From: a virus
IMG/VR virus record: IMGVR_UViG_3300035523_000006
Location: 1-55,579 of that record
Strand: one strand, 5' to 3'
Length of the DNA stretch: 55,579 nucleotides
Shown here: in pieces, positions 7,534-14,484 of the stretch
Numbering within the stretch: the stretch's first letter is position 1
Layout: each line of letters starts with the position of its first letter
Made by a program: the position numbers and the translations under genes
The notes under the pieces: model-generated
Database searches by the model: none
Told to the model about the DNA's origin: nothing
What the model saw: the letters and a program-made list of their open reading frames with translations, nothing else

Positions 7534-7709
7534 TGATACCCTCCTGTGCGCTGAGTGGCGTTGCCCCACCGAATGCGGTATGCCCCCGTTCTTCCGGTGA
7601 GCCAGAACCGCACTTGCAGCCATGCGCTGAACAGGCGACCTCTCCCAAACTCGCGAGCGCGGTGGTATGCGCTTGTGCTGAAACGCACAGCGTTGATGCG
7701 GTACGTCAT
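7530..7709 (-). CDS. small basic protein (59 aa)
   Basis: ATG 7709 overlaps the replication-gene stop (ATGA), and the stop overlaps the next ATG. The product is rich in Arg and Tyr, with a WLQVRFWLTGR hydrophobic-basic stretch. It fills what would otherwise be a 170-base gap in the operon. Function unknown. Confidence 0.55.
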   Translation of the reverse strand: MTYRINAVRFSTSAYHRAREFGRGRLFSAWLQVRFWLTGRTGAYRIRWGNATQRTGGYQ

Positions 7710-8458
7710 CGCTGATCCTTTGCGGCTCGTTCAAGCCAGTTGCTCCACGATTGCCGCCAGCCCTTGACAGAGCGGCGCTTGCCCTGCCCCTTGCCAGCGG
7801 TCCAGTACTGCCGGAACTTCTCGGATTGGTAGAGCACCTGCGATGGCTTCCAACCGAGGGCTTCGGCATCAACGCCCCAGTCCTCCGGAAGCTCCCAGTC
7901 CCCGGCGATTTGCACGATGGCCTTGCCGTTCAGGGACTGCGCGTTCTTTCCGTTGAAGTCGGGCGGGGGCGACGGGGCCGCGCGTTGCGCGGGGCCGTCA
8001 ACCTCTCCGTTAGGAGAGGTATTGGAATCAGGAAGGGGGAATCCGGAATCCGGAATCAGCCCGGATGGTTCGGTGCCGGGTTGTTCTGCCTTACCGGCGG
8101 GCTTACTTTCTTGTCTGGTACTTGCACCGGGCCGGTCTGGTGCTTGTATGGTGCTTTCGGTTTCCTTGACGTGTGGGTTTTGGTGCTTGTCCCAATTCAC
8201 GATCTGGATCGCGGCCACGTTCCCAGCTTGGTAGCGCTGGACGAACCCTGCCTGATGCAGCTCCTGCAACATCACGTTGATGTCGCAATCGTCATAGGGC
8301 AGCACTTCAGCCTTGATCCGTTTGGGCCTGTCCTCTAGCCGGCCAGCACGGTCGGCTACGGTCCACAGGCCGATGAACAGCAAGCGCGCGAGCGGCGCCA
8401 ACTCGGCGATTCCGTCATGCGTGAAGAAGCCCGGTTTGATGTTTCTTGCGCGCGCCAT
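7706..8458 (-). CDS. O-like replication initiator / replisome organizer
   Basis: 250 residues from ATG 8458. Residues 1-105 are a helix-turn-helix domain (IKPGFFTHDGIAELAPLARLLFIGLW, then a winged part ending IVNWDKHQNPH), typical of phage replisome organizers. Residues 106-165 are a Pro/Ser/Gly-rich linker. The C-terminal part (WKPSQVLYQSEKFRQYWTAG) resembles helicase-loader or DnaT-like segments. The linker DNA contains repeats and a palindrome like an origin, as in lambda O. No helicase or loader is seen elsewhere, so host DnaB is probably recruited. Confidence 0.7.
   Translation of the reverse strand: MARARNIKPGFFTHDGIAELAPLARLLFIGLWTVADRAGRLEDRPKRIKAEVLPYDDCDINVMLQELHQAGFVQRYQAGNVAAIQIVNWDKHQNPHVKETESTIQAPDRPGASTRQESKPAGKAEQPGTEPSGLIPDSGFPLPDSNTSPNGEVDGPAQRAAPSPPPDFNGKNAQSLNGKAIVQIAGDWELPEDWGVDAEALGWKPSQVLYQSEKFRQYWTAGKGQGKRRSVKGWRQSWSNWLERAAKDQR
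8001..8057. other. candidate replication origin (palindrome plus iterons)
   Basis: Inside the linker of the O-like gene lies a perfect inverted repeat, ACCTCTCC-GTTA-GGAGAGGT (8001-8020). It is followed by GGAATC repeats at 8024, 8038, 8045 and 8052, the last three spaced every seven bases. The lambda origin is likewise a cluster of repeats within its initiator gene. Function is inferred. The repeats could instead be a by-product of the repetitive Pro/Ser linker. Confidence 0.4.
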
Positions 8459-9223
8459 CTATAGCCCAATCGCATCGTCAAGCCAGGACTCGAAGTCGTT
8501 CCAGCGTCTGGCGTGTTTCGCCTCAAGCTCCATGTCTTCCACGGACACGCCAGCATGGAGAGCTTCAGTCAGGCTCTTGAGGACGTTGTAGGGGACGTAG
8601 GACAGGCGGTTTCTGAGAATGCCCTTGACGTAGTACAGGCGGCGCTCGTCATCGGGTAGTCCGGCCATGCGCAGGAATCCACCCACCTTGGACCATGCGA
8701 GGTCCATCGACTCCTGCGTTGCCTTGCCGTCCTCGTCCAGCTTCACGTATGCCGTGCGCACGTCGTCGATGGCGTCCAGCACCTTCGCCACGCCGTGCTT
8801 TTTGATGTACTTCAGCGCGCTCTTGCGGCCGGCGTCGTTCAGCCGCCATCCGGGAGCGGCCTCGCGCCAAGCATCGCAGACGGTTTCGACCTCGGCCTCG
8901 GCGATGCCCTTCAGACCCTGACGCCACGCCAGCATCATTTCGAGTTGTTCGCGGCGCTCGTTCAGTTCGACCAACTGCGCCCGCTGCTTCTGGAGCGTCG
9001 TGCTGTCGTCGAGGGTTCGGTCGCTCTTGCCTGAGTTACAGGCGTTGCAGGAGGTGATGTAGTTCACCATCTCGTCGGCACCGTCTTTGCTGACGGGCTG
9101 AATGTGGTCCAACTCCAGAATCACGTCCGGCGCGCTGGCGCCGCAGTATTGGCACTTGAAGGAATCGCGCTTGAAGACCTCGAAGCGGATCTTCTTGCTG
9201 ATGGTCTTGCGCTTAGTCGCCAC
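8459..9223 (-). CDS. HNH endonuclease with extra C-terminal domain
   Basis: The start chosen is GTG 9223 (AAAGG upstream). Residues about 15-72 are a classic HNH module (RFEVFKRDSFKCQYCG, LELDHIQPVS, SCNACNSGKSD). A helical region of about 180 residues follows, with WRLNDAGRKSALKYIKKHG and a C-terminal domain like those of replication-linked phage proteins. It ends one base before the O-like gene begins. It may be a replication endonuclease rather than a homing enzyme. Confidence 0.7.
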   Translation of the reverse strand: MATKRKTISKKIRFEVFKRDSFKCQYCGASAPDVILELDHIQPVSKDGADEMVNYITSCNACNSGKSDRTLDDSTTLQKQRAQLVELNERREQLEMMLAWRQGLKGIAEAEVETVCDAWREAAPGWRLNDAGRKSALKYIKKHGVAKVLDAIDDVRTAYVKLDEDGKATQESMDLAWSKVGGFLRMAGLPDDERRLYYVKGILRNRLSYVPYNVLKSLTEALHAGVSVEDMELEAKHARRWNDFESWLDDAIGL

Positions 9224-9419
9224 GGCCCAGCCTTTCAGCGGCAAGCCGCCCTTGCGCCTGGAAGTAATTAGCGCCGTCGTCCAGATCGCTGCCGCCGAGT
9301 CTGCTGGCGCCTACATCGGGAAACGCTTTACGCTGATACGTCACAGCGTCTTGCGGTGGTGTGATGGAATCTGCCGGGATACCGACCGTGATGTTTTCGG
9401 CCGAAGAAAGAGCGCTCAT
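9213..9419 (-). CDS. hypothetical protein (68 aa)
   Basis: ATG 9419 overlaps the preceding TGA (ATGA); the 3' end overlaps the HNH start by eleven bases. Low-complexity, polar, probably unstructured. No family recognised. Confidence 0.45.
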   Translation of the reverse strand: MSALSSAENITVGIPADSITPPQDAVTYQRKAFPDVGASRLGGSDLDDGANYFQAQGRLAAERLGRGD

Positions 9420-9937
9420 GCTCCAAGCCCCTGCCACGGATTGGCCTCGAACTCGCGGCGCATCTGCCCGAGCCGGTACTTGCTGATGGTGGCCTCCGCG
9501 ACACCGTAGCGGCCCGCCAGCACGGCCACAGGCTCATCGCTGGCACGGATGGCACGCACGTCCTCCTGCGTCACCTTAGCCTGCTTGCCGGCGCGTTTGG
9601 CTGCGGCGATCTTGGCGCTTCGCACCGGGCCGCTCATCACGCCGATGGCGCCAAGCTGCAGCGCCAGGCGCTTGTACGTGGTCAGCGTGCAGTGCTCGAT
9701 CTGCACGCACTTGGGCGTGCCGCAGGTGCAGCGCAGGATCTTGCCGGCCGGGATCGGGCCGTGTTTGGCCTGCCACAGCTCGCGGCGAACCAGCACGGTC
9801 TTGCCGTTCTCGCCCCTCATGCCGGGATGGCCGTTGCAGCAAGCGCCCGTCCAGCGCAGGCAGTCACCATCCTCGACGGTATTGGCGCGGATGATCTCCG
9901 CGCGCTCAGGTAGAAGGAACTGCTCGTACTCGTTCAC
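9416..9937 (-). CDS. HNH-like protein with C-terminal helix-turn-helix
   Basis: GTG 9937 has an excellent GGAGG upstream. The first 90 residues follow the HNH_3/AP2-like plan: LRWTGACC...G, a RRELWQAKHGPIPAGKILRCTCG stretch and a CVQIEHC close. The C-terminal third (VTQEDVRAIRASDEPVAVLA, then GRYGVAEATISKYRLGQ) is a helix-turn-helix. The protein probably binds and nicks DNA. Such genes are common next to phage regulatory genes and may be selfish. Confidence 0.6.
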   Translation of the reverse strand: MNEYEQFLLPERAEIIRANTVEDGDCLRWTGACCNGHPGMRGENGKTVLVRRELWQAKHGPIPAGKILRCTCGTPKCVQIEHCTLTTYKRLALQLGAIGVMSGPVRSAKIAAAKRAGKQAKVTQEDVRAIRASDEPVAVLAGRYGVAEATISKYRLGQMRREFEANPWQGLGA

Positions 9938-10011
9938 GCCGACCCCTCCGCTTCCGGAGCCGAGTGCGCGAGCAAGTAGCGCTCGAAGGCGGTGGTGATG
10001 CCGCCGCTCAC
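9934..10011 (-). CDS. tiny coupled ORF (25 aa)
   Basis: GTG 10011 overlaps the preceding TGA, and its own TGA overlaps the next GTG. It also carries the next gene's ribosome site (GGAGG). It may be a genuine micropeptide or simply a ribosome bridge between the two genes. No homology can be claimed. Confidence 0.35.
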   Translation of the reverse strand: MSGGITTAFERYLLAHSAPEAEGSA

Positions 10012-10391
10012 CGCAGCACCTCCACCAGTTCTTGCGGTCGGTACAGATCGCGGACCTCGGATTCGGATACGCCGTCTTCCTTCCACGGCTCCAAGAACTC
10101 ATCGGCCATAGCTGTCGCCGCCACCAAGTCCCCGGCATACGCGGTGATGCCCTGCACCATGTAGTTCGTTGTCTTGCGCAGGCGGTACTCTTGCGGAGGA
10201 TCGATGACCCACAAGCCGCCAGCGTCGAGGCGCACCGTCTTGACGGCGCGACCGTTCATAACTTCGGAGCCGTTGTCCTCGCACCGGACGCCACGAATCC
10301 ATGCCATGCCGCCGGGGCGGTTGCGCAGCTTCGGAGCGCTCGGCGGGTCGTTGCGGCCGAACAGGGAGCGAATGGAGTTGAGCAGGTTCAT
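10008..10391 (-). CDS. hypothetical early protein (127 aa)
   Basis: ATG 10391 overlaps the upstream stop (ATGA). Basic N-terminus, then a beta-rich region (IRGVRCEDNGSEVMNG...LDAGGLWVIDPP) and a helical end. Position directly behind the CII-like gene suggests an early regulatory or replication-accessory role. Family not recognised. Confidence 0.5.
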   Translation of the reverse strand: MNLLNSIRSLFGRNDPPSAPKLRNRPGGMAWIRGVRCEDNGSEVMNGRAVKTVRLDAGGLWVIDPPQEYRLRKTTNYMVQGITAYAGDLVAATAMADEFLEPWKEDGVSESEVRDLYRPQELVEVLR

Positions 10392-10738
10392 GCGGCCACC
10401 TTCGTTGCCTGAAGTTCTTCGAGCACCGTCAGTTGCGAGCTCGACGCCAGCCACTGCGATACCAGCGTGTTGCCAACGACACCCTCGAATCGCGCGACCG
10501 CATCGGCCGGCAGATCCCGGCGCTGCGGCTTGTCGTCCTCCGCGAGGTAGTCGGTGACGTGCTGCGGGTACAGCTCGGCCTCGGTGGCGAGCTGCTGGCG
10601 CGTCATCGATTGCACGCGGCGCAACTGCCATGCGAGCCTCACCGCCTGCCGGTACGTCTTGGCGTGGTGAATCCACTGACTCGGGACGGCGCTGGGCGCG
10701 TCCAGCCTGCCAAGCAGGGGGAACTCTCGTTGGTCCAT
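10388..10738 (-). CDS. CII-position helix-turn-helix regulator
   Basis: 116 residues from ATG 10738 with GGAGG upstream. The segment YRQAVRLAWQLRRVQSMTRQQLATEA, then LYPQHVTDYLAED is a helix-turn-helix. The gene is second in the leftward operon, where lambdoid phages keep cII. It may bind the 12-base direct repeats just upstream (10771-10792). The analogy to CII is positional; the sequence itself only supports DNA binding. Confidence 0.55.
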   Translation of the reverse strand: MDQREFPLLGRLDAPSAVPSQWIHHAKTYRQAVRLAWQLRRVQSMTRQQLATEAELYPQHVTDYLAEDDKPQRRDLPADAVARFEGVVGNTLVSQWLASSSQLTVLEELQATKVAA

Positions 10739-10770
10739 ATCGGGTGCCTCCGATAGAAGAAATTCACCGT

Positions 10771-10794
10771 CTAACCGGTTGCCTAACCGGTTGG
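10771..10794. promoter_or_regulatory. tandem CTAACCGGTTG repeats upstream of CII-like gene
   Basis: Two 12-base-spaced copies of CTAACCGGTTG lie here, each containing the 8-base palindrome AACCGGTT (10773-10780 and 10785-10792). They sit in the 200-base gap between the Cro-like and CII-like genes. The spacing (just over one helical turn) suits cooperative binding by a dimeric regulator. The rest of the gap (10795-10936) shows no gene. Confidence 0.45.
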
Positions 10795-10936
10795 TGAGGG
10801 TCAAAAAATAGAGGTCATGACGACGGTGAAACACACGACCTTTCTGATGCGCCCACGCGCCGCTTCCAGAGTGCCGAGAGGCACCCCGGACACTTCCGGT
10901 TGCTGCGGTGGACACATCAGAAAGAGCGTGCACGGC

Positions 10937-11194
10937 TCAGGCGCCTTGCTTGTCGCCAGCGCGGCGGCGCTTGCCGTTGTCTGGCTTGGCTTTTTTGGGA
11001 TGCGGACTGGCCTTCGGAAGCACCTTCAGCCTTGCCTTCAACGCGCCCTTTGTCAGCAGCTCAATCTGGACCTGCCGCAAGTACGGTGGCTCGTCTTGCC
11101 ATTGGGTCTGGTAGAGGGCGGGGACGGTGACGCCGAGAGCTTTCGCCAACGCCGCTTTGCCTCCGAAGTAGTCGATTGCAGCTTGGGTCTTCAC
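10937..11194 (-). CDS. Cro-like repressor
   Basis: 85 residues from GTG 11194. The core KTQAAIDYFGGKAALAKALGVTVPALYQ is the YdaS/Cro-type helix-turn-helix, followed by basic C-terminal residues rich in Lys and Arg. The gene is first in the leftward operon and diverges from the repressor over 62 bases, the normal place for Cro. It would bind the operator at 11224-11239 and shut off repressor synthesis in lytic growth. The ribosome site is weak. Confidence 0.8.
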   Translation of the reverse strand: MKTQAAIDYFGGKAALAKALGVTVPALYQTQWQDEPPYLRQVQIELLTKGALKARLKVLPKASPHPKKAKPDNGKRRRAGDKQGA

Positions 11195-11204
11195 GAGTGA
11201 GACT

Positions 11205-11239
11205 TTACCACGCTCAACTTAGCCGGGTAAATATACCCG
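11205..11239 (+). promoter_or_regulatory. repressor promoter with palindromic operator
   Basis: A perfect palindrome CGGGTA-AATA-TACCCG lies at 11224-11239 between the divergent Cro-like and repressor genes. On the plus strand TTTACC (11205-11210) and TAAATA (11228-11233), 17 bases apart, make a fair sigma-70 promoter whose -10 overlaps the palindrome, so a protein bound there would block it. The leftward promoter must overlap the same region but is less clear. Confidence 0.5.
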
Positions 11240-11256
11240 ACGGTCTAATAGGGGTT

Positions 11257-11700
11257 ATGCTCCTGAAGGACCGTGTTCTTGAGGCGATAGACAAGTCGGA
11301 GAAGACGAAGGCCGAAATCGCCCGCGCCTGCAGCGTCACGAACGCTGCTGTCACCCATTGGATTTCCGGCGACACCAAGAACATGAAGGCCGACACGGCG
11401 CTGGCGCTGGAAGAGGCTACCGGCTACCGCGCACGATGGATCTTGTACGGCAAGGGCACCAAGAAGGTAGGGGCGCCCTATTGGCCCTTCACGCAGGAAC
11501 TGCTCGATGCCGTCAAGAAGCTCGAAAGCACCGACCTAGATAGGTTGGAAAACGCCATGCGCCTGCACCTGCGCCTAGAACTTCTTGAGAAGGAACAGCC
11601 GCAGAAACTCGACCGTCGCAACGATCCGCGCATCTCAGAAAACTTACGCGGCTCTGACAGCAAGCCAGCGCCAGCAACCAAAGGTGTTAGGGGAAACTAA
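11257..11700 (+). CDS. phage repressor, XRE type, without peptidase domain
   Basis: 147 residues; ATG 11257 is the first codon after the operator. Residues 2-55 form an XRE helix-turn-helix (KAEIARACSVTNAAVTHWISG). A short linker, WILYGKGTKK, is followed by a helical, charged tail. There is no S24/LexA-like domain, so RecA-stimulated self-cleavage is not expected. It would maintain lysogeny by binding the divergent operator. It heads a short rightward operon ended by the terminator at 12411. Confidence 0.75.
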   Translation: MLLKDRVLEAIDKSEKTKAEIARACSVTNAAVTHWISGDTKNMKADTALALEEATGYRARWILYGKGTKKVGAPYWPFTQELLDAVKKLESTDLDRLENAMRLHLRLELLEKEQPQKLDRRNDPRISENLRGSDSKPAPATKGVRGN

Positions 11701-11774
11701 GCAATTGACAGCCCATCCTTAAGAGAGGACAACTATCCGTCAGCAGGGGGTCAGCACGACGAAGGGGATTCCAA

Positions 11775-12005
11775 ATGGCGGTAGTTTTGAGCCTAGCTCG
11801 GTACAAGAATCGACGGATGGCTGAAATGTTCAGAGCGTTTGCGGAGTACGCAGAAAACGGAGAGGCAGTAGGATTCGGCGGGGTTGTGAGATGGTCTGAC
11901 GGCTCGGAGCAAATGGTGCTCGCCGGGCCATATCAGGAGTCGGCGCAGGCGATCAAAGCCGTCGCGAAGATGAAGCACCACCTGCTCGACGACACGAAGT
12001 TTTAG
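11775..12005 (+). CDS. small hypothetical protein (76 aa)
   Basis: ATG 11775 follows AGGGG. The protein is soluble with an N-terminal helix (RMAEMFRAFAEYAENG) and a central VGFGGVVRWSDGSEQMV strand pair. It lies in the repressor operon and may be expressed in lysogens. Not recognised. Confidence 0.55.
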   Translation: MAVVLSLARYKNRRMAEMFRAFAEYAENGEAVGFGGVVRWSDGSEQMVLAGPYQESAQAIKAVAKMKHHLLDDTKF

Positions 12006-12045
12006 CCCCGCCCGTGGGGTTCGCGGGCAACTGCAGGAGAGTTCT

Positions 12046-12389
12046 ATGCGACTCGCGATCATCGGGGCTGCGGCCATACTCACGGCCTGCGCTGCACCTA
12101 TCACCCCGTCACCAGGCAGGAGTTGTCCGCTGCGTCATCATGGGACGTGTGTCGCTACACCACCATGGGCGGCACGCTGGCCCCAATGGCCGAAGCCGAG
12201 GCGAACCGGCGAGCGCTGAACTGCCTGCCGTACTACCAAGCCATTCAGCAACAACGCAACCGCCAAGCCGACGCCATGGACCAAGCCGCACGCTACTTCC
12301 TTGCGCCGGCAACGACCCCGATGCCACGATCCTCCATGAGCTGCAACAGCTACCGCATGGGGAACACGATTCAGACCGACTGTCGCTGA
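12046..12389 (+). pseudogene. lipoprotein gene with an apparent one-base frameshift
   Basis: ATG 12046 with a good AGGAGAG site starts a signal peptide ending in the lipobox LTAC (cleavage before Cys15). That frame stops at 12219 after an unconvincing tail. The frame one base back is open from before 12123 to 12389 and holds a coherent chain (SAASSWDVCRY..., MAEAEANRRALNC, SYRMGNTIQTDC). Adding one C in the CCCC run near 12103-12107 would fuse them into one lipoprotein of about 114 residues. In a lysogenic operon such a protein could act in superinfection exclusion; that is inference. Confidence 0.6.
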
Positions 12390-12410
12390 TCTAGCGTCAC
12401 TCGCCCACGA

Positions 12411-12432
12411 GCCGCCTTCGGGCGGCTTTTCA
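12411..12432 (+). terminator. rho-independent terminator of the repressor operon
   Basis: GCCGCC-TTCG-GGCGGC (12411-12426) followed by TTTT. It separates the repressor operon from the rightward gene block. Confidence 0.85.
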
Positions 12433-12470
12433 TTTGCACGAATTCCTTACTGCACTAAAGGGTTTTGCGC

Positions 12471-12497
12471 TTGTGCGGAGCTTTATTGTGCTAAATT
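12471..12497 (+). promoter_or_regulatory. candidate promoter for the rightward gene block
   Basis: An extended -10, TGC-TAAATT (12489-12497), with a TTGTGC at 12471-12476 (15-base spacing) lies between the terminator and the first gene of the block. No other good promoter is seen before 12544. Control by the repressor or Cro cannot be judged: the CGGGTA palindrome is not repeated here. Confidence 0.4.
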
Positions 12498-12543
12498 CTC
12501 TCCATCGACCCGCTGCACTGCAGCCCCACAGGAGAGACGAGCG

Positions 12544-12816
12544 ATGACCCACAAGGAACTGACGAAGCACCTGCGGCACCGTCTCGCCGTCGCCAAGGTT
12601 CCTTGCCGCGTCCGGATGAATTCCTACTGCGGCGAGCGCGTGGTTCAGGTCATCACGCCGACGTTCGATGCGCGCTGGACGCCAGAGCAACTGCACCAGA
12701 TCGGCCAGATCGCCGTCGTGAACCACCTGACGCTGGCGCGCGGCCTGCCGATCGATCTCGCGGTGATCGCGCAACTTACAGGCGCGACTCAATTCGACTT
12801 CAGCCTTCCGGCGTGA
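12544..12816 (+). CDS. hypothetical protein (90 aa)
   Basis: ATG 12544 after AGGAGAG. Helical N-terminus (ELTKHLRHRLAVAKVP), a CGERVVQVITP strand, then WTPEQLHQIGQIAVVNHLTLARG. Small alpha/beta protein, first in the rightward early block. Family not recognised. Confidence 0.6.
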   Translation: MTHKELTKHLRHRLAVAKVPCRVRMNSYCGERVVQVITPTFDARWTPEQLHQIGQIAVVNHLTLARGLPIDLAVIAQLTGATQFDFSLPA

Positions 12817-12879
12817 CGCCCGCCGCCTAACCCATCGACCCCGCACCAGCGGCCCACGCAGTTAAACAGGAGAACAGAG

Positions 12880-13437
12880 TTGGCGAACACCAAATACGAA
12901 TTTGTCCCGGGCGATGAAATCATCATCGCCCCAGGCCGCACGGTCAAGCGCATCCGATCGCTCGTCGCCATCGCTGCACTCGGCCTTCCGGCTGGCGCAC
13001 TCGGCGGGTACGTGGAGGCGGAGAAGTGCCTCGACGTGTCCGGCGACGCGTGGGTGTCCGGCGACGCGTGGGTGTACGGCGACGCGCAGGTGTCCGGCAA
13101 CGCGCAGGTGTCCGGCGACGCGCAGGTGTCCGGCAACGCGTGGGTGTACGGCGACGCGTGGGTGTACGGCGACGCGCAGGTGTACGGCGACGGCCTGCTC
13201 TTCTGGGCGTCCAAGGTTGGGACCGCCAACGGCACGCTGACGGTGTTTGCCGCCAAGGACGGCGCGTTGCTCGCTACGCGCGGGTGCTTTCTCGGAACCA
13301 TCGACGAGTTCCTGGCCAAGTCTGAGCGCGAGCACGACGACGCGACGCATCTGGAATATCGGTTGCTGATCGAGGTCGCGCATTCGCGGATCACGCGGGC
13401 CATCGCTCGCGCCGCCCACCCCGCTAGCGAAGCCTGA
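12880..13437 (+). CDS. hexapeptide-repeat (beta-helix-like) protein
   Basis: The start is TTG 12880 with AGGAG seven bases before. Residues about 53-106 are nine copies of a hexapeptide of the form V-S/Y-G-D/N-A-W/Q, the signature of a left-handed or trimeric beta helix. The flanking N-terminal domain (YEFVPGDEIIIAPGRTVKRI) is beta-rich and the C-terminus is helical. Similar short-repeat proteins occur in phage early regions; their function is unknown. Confidence 0.65.
   Translation: MANTKYEFVPGDEIIIAPGRTVKRIRSLVAIAALGLPAGALGGYVEAEKCLDVSGDAWVSGDAWVYGDAQVSGNAQVSGDAQVSGNAWVYGDAWVYGDAQVYGDGLLFWASKVGTANGTLTVFAAKDGALLATRGCFLGTIDEFLAKSEREHDDATHLEYRLLIEVAHSRITRAIARAAHPASEA
13036..13197 (+). repeat. 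nine 18-base tandem repeats
   Basis: In-frame copies of an 18-base unit (consensus GTGTCCGGCGACGCGTGG) encode the nine hexapeptides. Alternation of TCC/TAC, GAC/AAC and TGG/CAG among units shows expansion plus drift. Copy number is likely variable. Confidence 0.85.
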
Positions 13438-13456
13438 CCAACAGGAGAACGAAGAC

Positions 13457-13663
13457 ATGCACGAAGCGCACGCCGAGACTGCCGGCCGTTGGTTTGTTCA
13501 GCGCTGGGGAGGCGACCACGGCTACCCCGCTGGCTTCTATCTCTATCGCCACAGCGCCAGCGGTTCGATTGAGTGGATGCAGGACGCGACCGGCAACCCG
13601 CAGCGGTTCGATACCGCGACGGAAGCCGCCGCCGAAGTCAATCTCGCTCCCTCGCAGTCCTGA
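13457..13663 (+). CDS. hypothetical protein (68 aa)
   Basis: ATG 13457 with AGGAG upstream. Aromatic-rich (RWFVQRWGGDHGYPAGFYLYRH) small protein, probably a beta sheet. Unknown function. Confidence 0.55.
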   Translation: MHEAHAETAGRWFVQRWGGDHGYPAGFYLYRHSASGSIEWMQDATGNPQRFDTATEAAAEVNLAPSQS

Positions 13664-13688
13664 GCACCCCCTACATAGGAGAAACAGC

Positions 13689-14108
13689 ATGAGCGATTCG
13701 ACACAAGTCTCCGGCACGACATGGCGTGAGGTTGTCGTCTTCGGTTGCCATATCGACCTCGGGCCGGACGAGCGGCCCGATGGCTGCGTGTTCGACAGCG
13801 GCGACATCTGCGACTGCCGGATTGCCGAGACGCTGCAGGCCGCTGGCAAGGGCCGAGACGCCTGCGAGCACTGGAGGCCGGTCACGCTCACGAAGTACGA
13901 AACGGTTTCCGACATCCTCCAGTCGCGCGAAGCTCTCCGCGCCTCTCACGGTGCGCTGGTCAAGGCGCTGACACGGCTCCTTACTCGGTTTCCGACCGAC
14001 GACGACATGGCGGGCGCGGGCTGGGAAACGTCAGCCATCAACGAAGCGTGCAACGCTTACGACGACGCTCGCGCTGCTCTCGCTGTCGCCCAAAAGGTGA
14101 CGGCATGA
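13689..14108 (+). CDS. hypothetical protein (139 aa)
   Basis: The start is ATG 13689, with GGAGAA upstream; the open frame further upstream belongs to the preceding gene's region. The N-terminal half has CHIDLGP, then CVFDSGDICDC with several Cys, perhaps metal-binding; the C-terminal half is helical. Not recognised. Coupled to the next gene by ATGA. Confidence 0.55.
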   Translation: MSDSTQVSGTTWREVVVFGCHIDLGPDERPDGCVFDSGDICDCRIAETLQAAGKGRDACEHWRPVTLTKYETVSDILQSREALRASHGALVKALTRLLTRFPTDDDMAGAGWETSAINEACNAYDDARAALAVAQKVTA

Positions 14109-14281
14109 AGCTCGGCAACGCCTCCGATCGTCGCGCGTGCGCAGCATTTGCCCGCGAGCAGCGCAATCGCTTTCCGACTCTGCAGGGCAACTGGTCGCGC
14201 AGGCTCTGGAACTTCAGCGTTGCGCAGGCCGTTCACAACAAGCTGGCGATGCTGGTCAGGGCGCGAAAGGCGGGTGTGTGA
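14105..14281 (+). CDS. small basic protein (58 aa)
   Basis: ATG 14105 overlaps the upstream stop. Highly Arg-rich and helical; might bind nucleic acid. Unknown. Confidence 0.5.
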   Translation: MKLGNASDRRACAAFAREQRNRFPTLQGNWSRRLWNFSVAQAVHNKLAMLVRARKAGV

Positions 14282-14484
14282 TGACCGCAACCCTCGTCAC
14301 CGACCTCCTGCGCGAGCTGCAAGCGGCCGACCGAATCATCACCAACGCGCTGCAACTCATGACGACAGAGCAAAAGCTCCAGTGGGCCGAGGCCAACGAC
14401 AGAGACGGCCTCGTAAACATCGGCGTGACCCGCCACCACGAGCGCGCGGCAGTGATTGCGCGGGCACTGGGAGAGACGTCGTGA
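14281..14484 (+). CDS. small helical protein (67 aa)
   Basis: ATG 14281 overlaps the end of the preceding gene. Mostly helix (TDLLRELQAADRIITNALQLM, then KLQWAEANDRDG). Unknown function. Confidence 0.5.
   Translation: MTATLVTDLLRELQAADRIITNALQLMTTEQKLQWAEANDRDGLVNIGVTRHHERAAVIARALGETS

Noticed and set aside
13036-13197. CRISPR-like short repeats
   Set aside because: Units are contiguous, in frame and without spacers; they encode a hexapeptide array.
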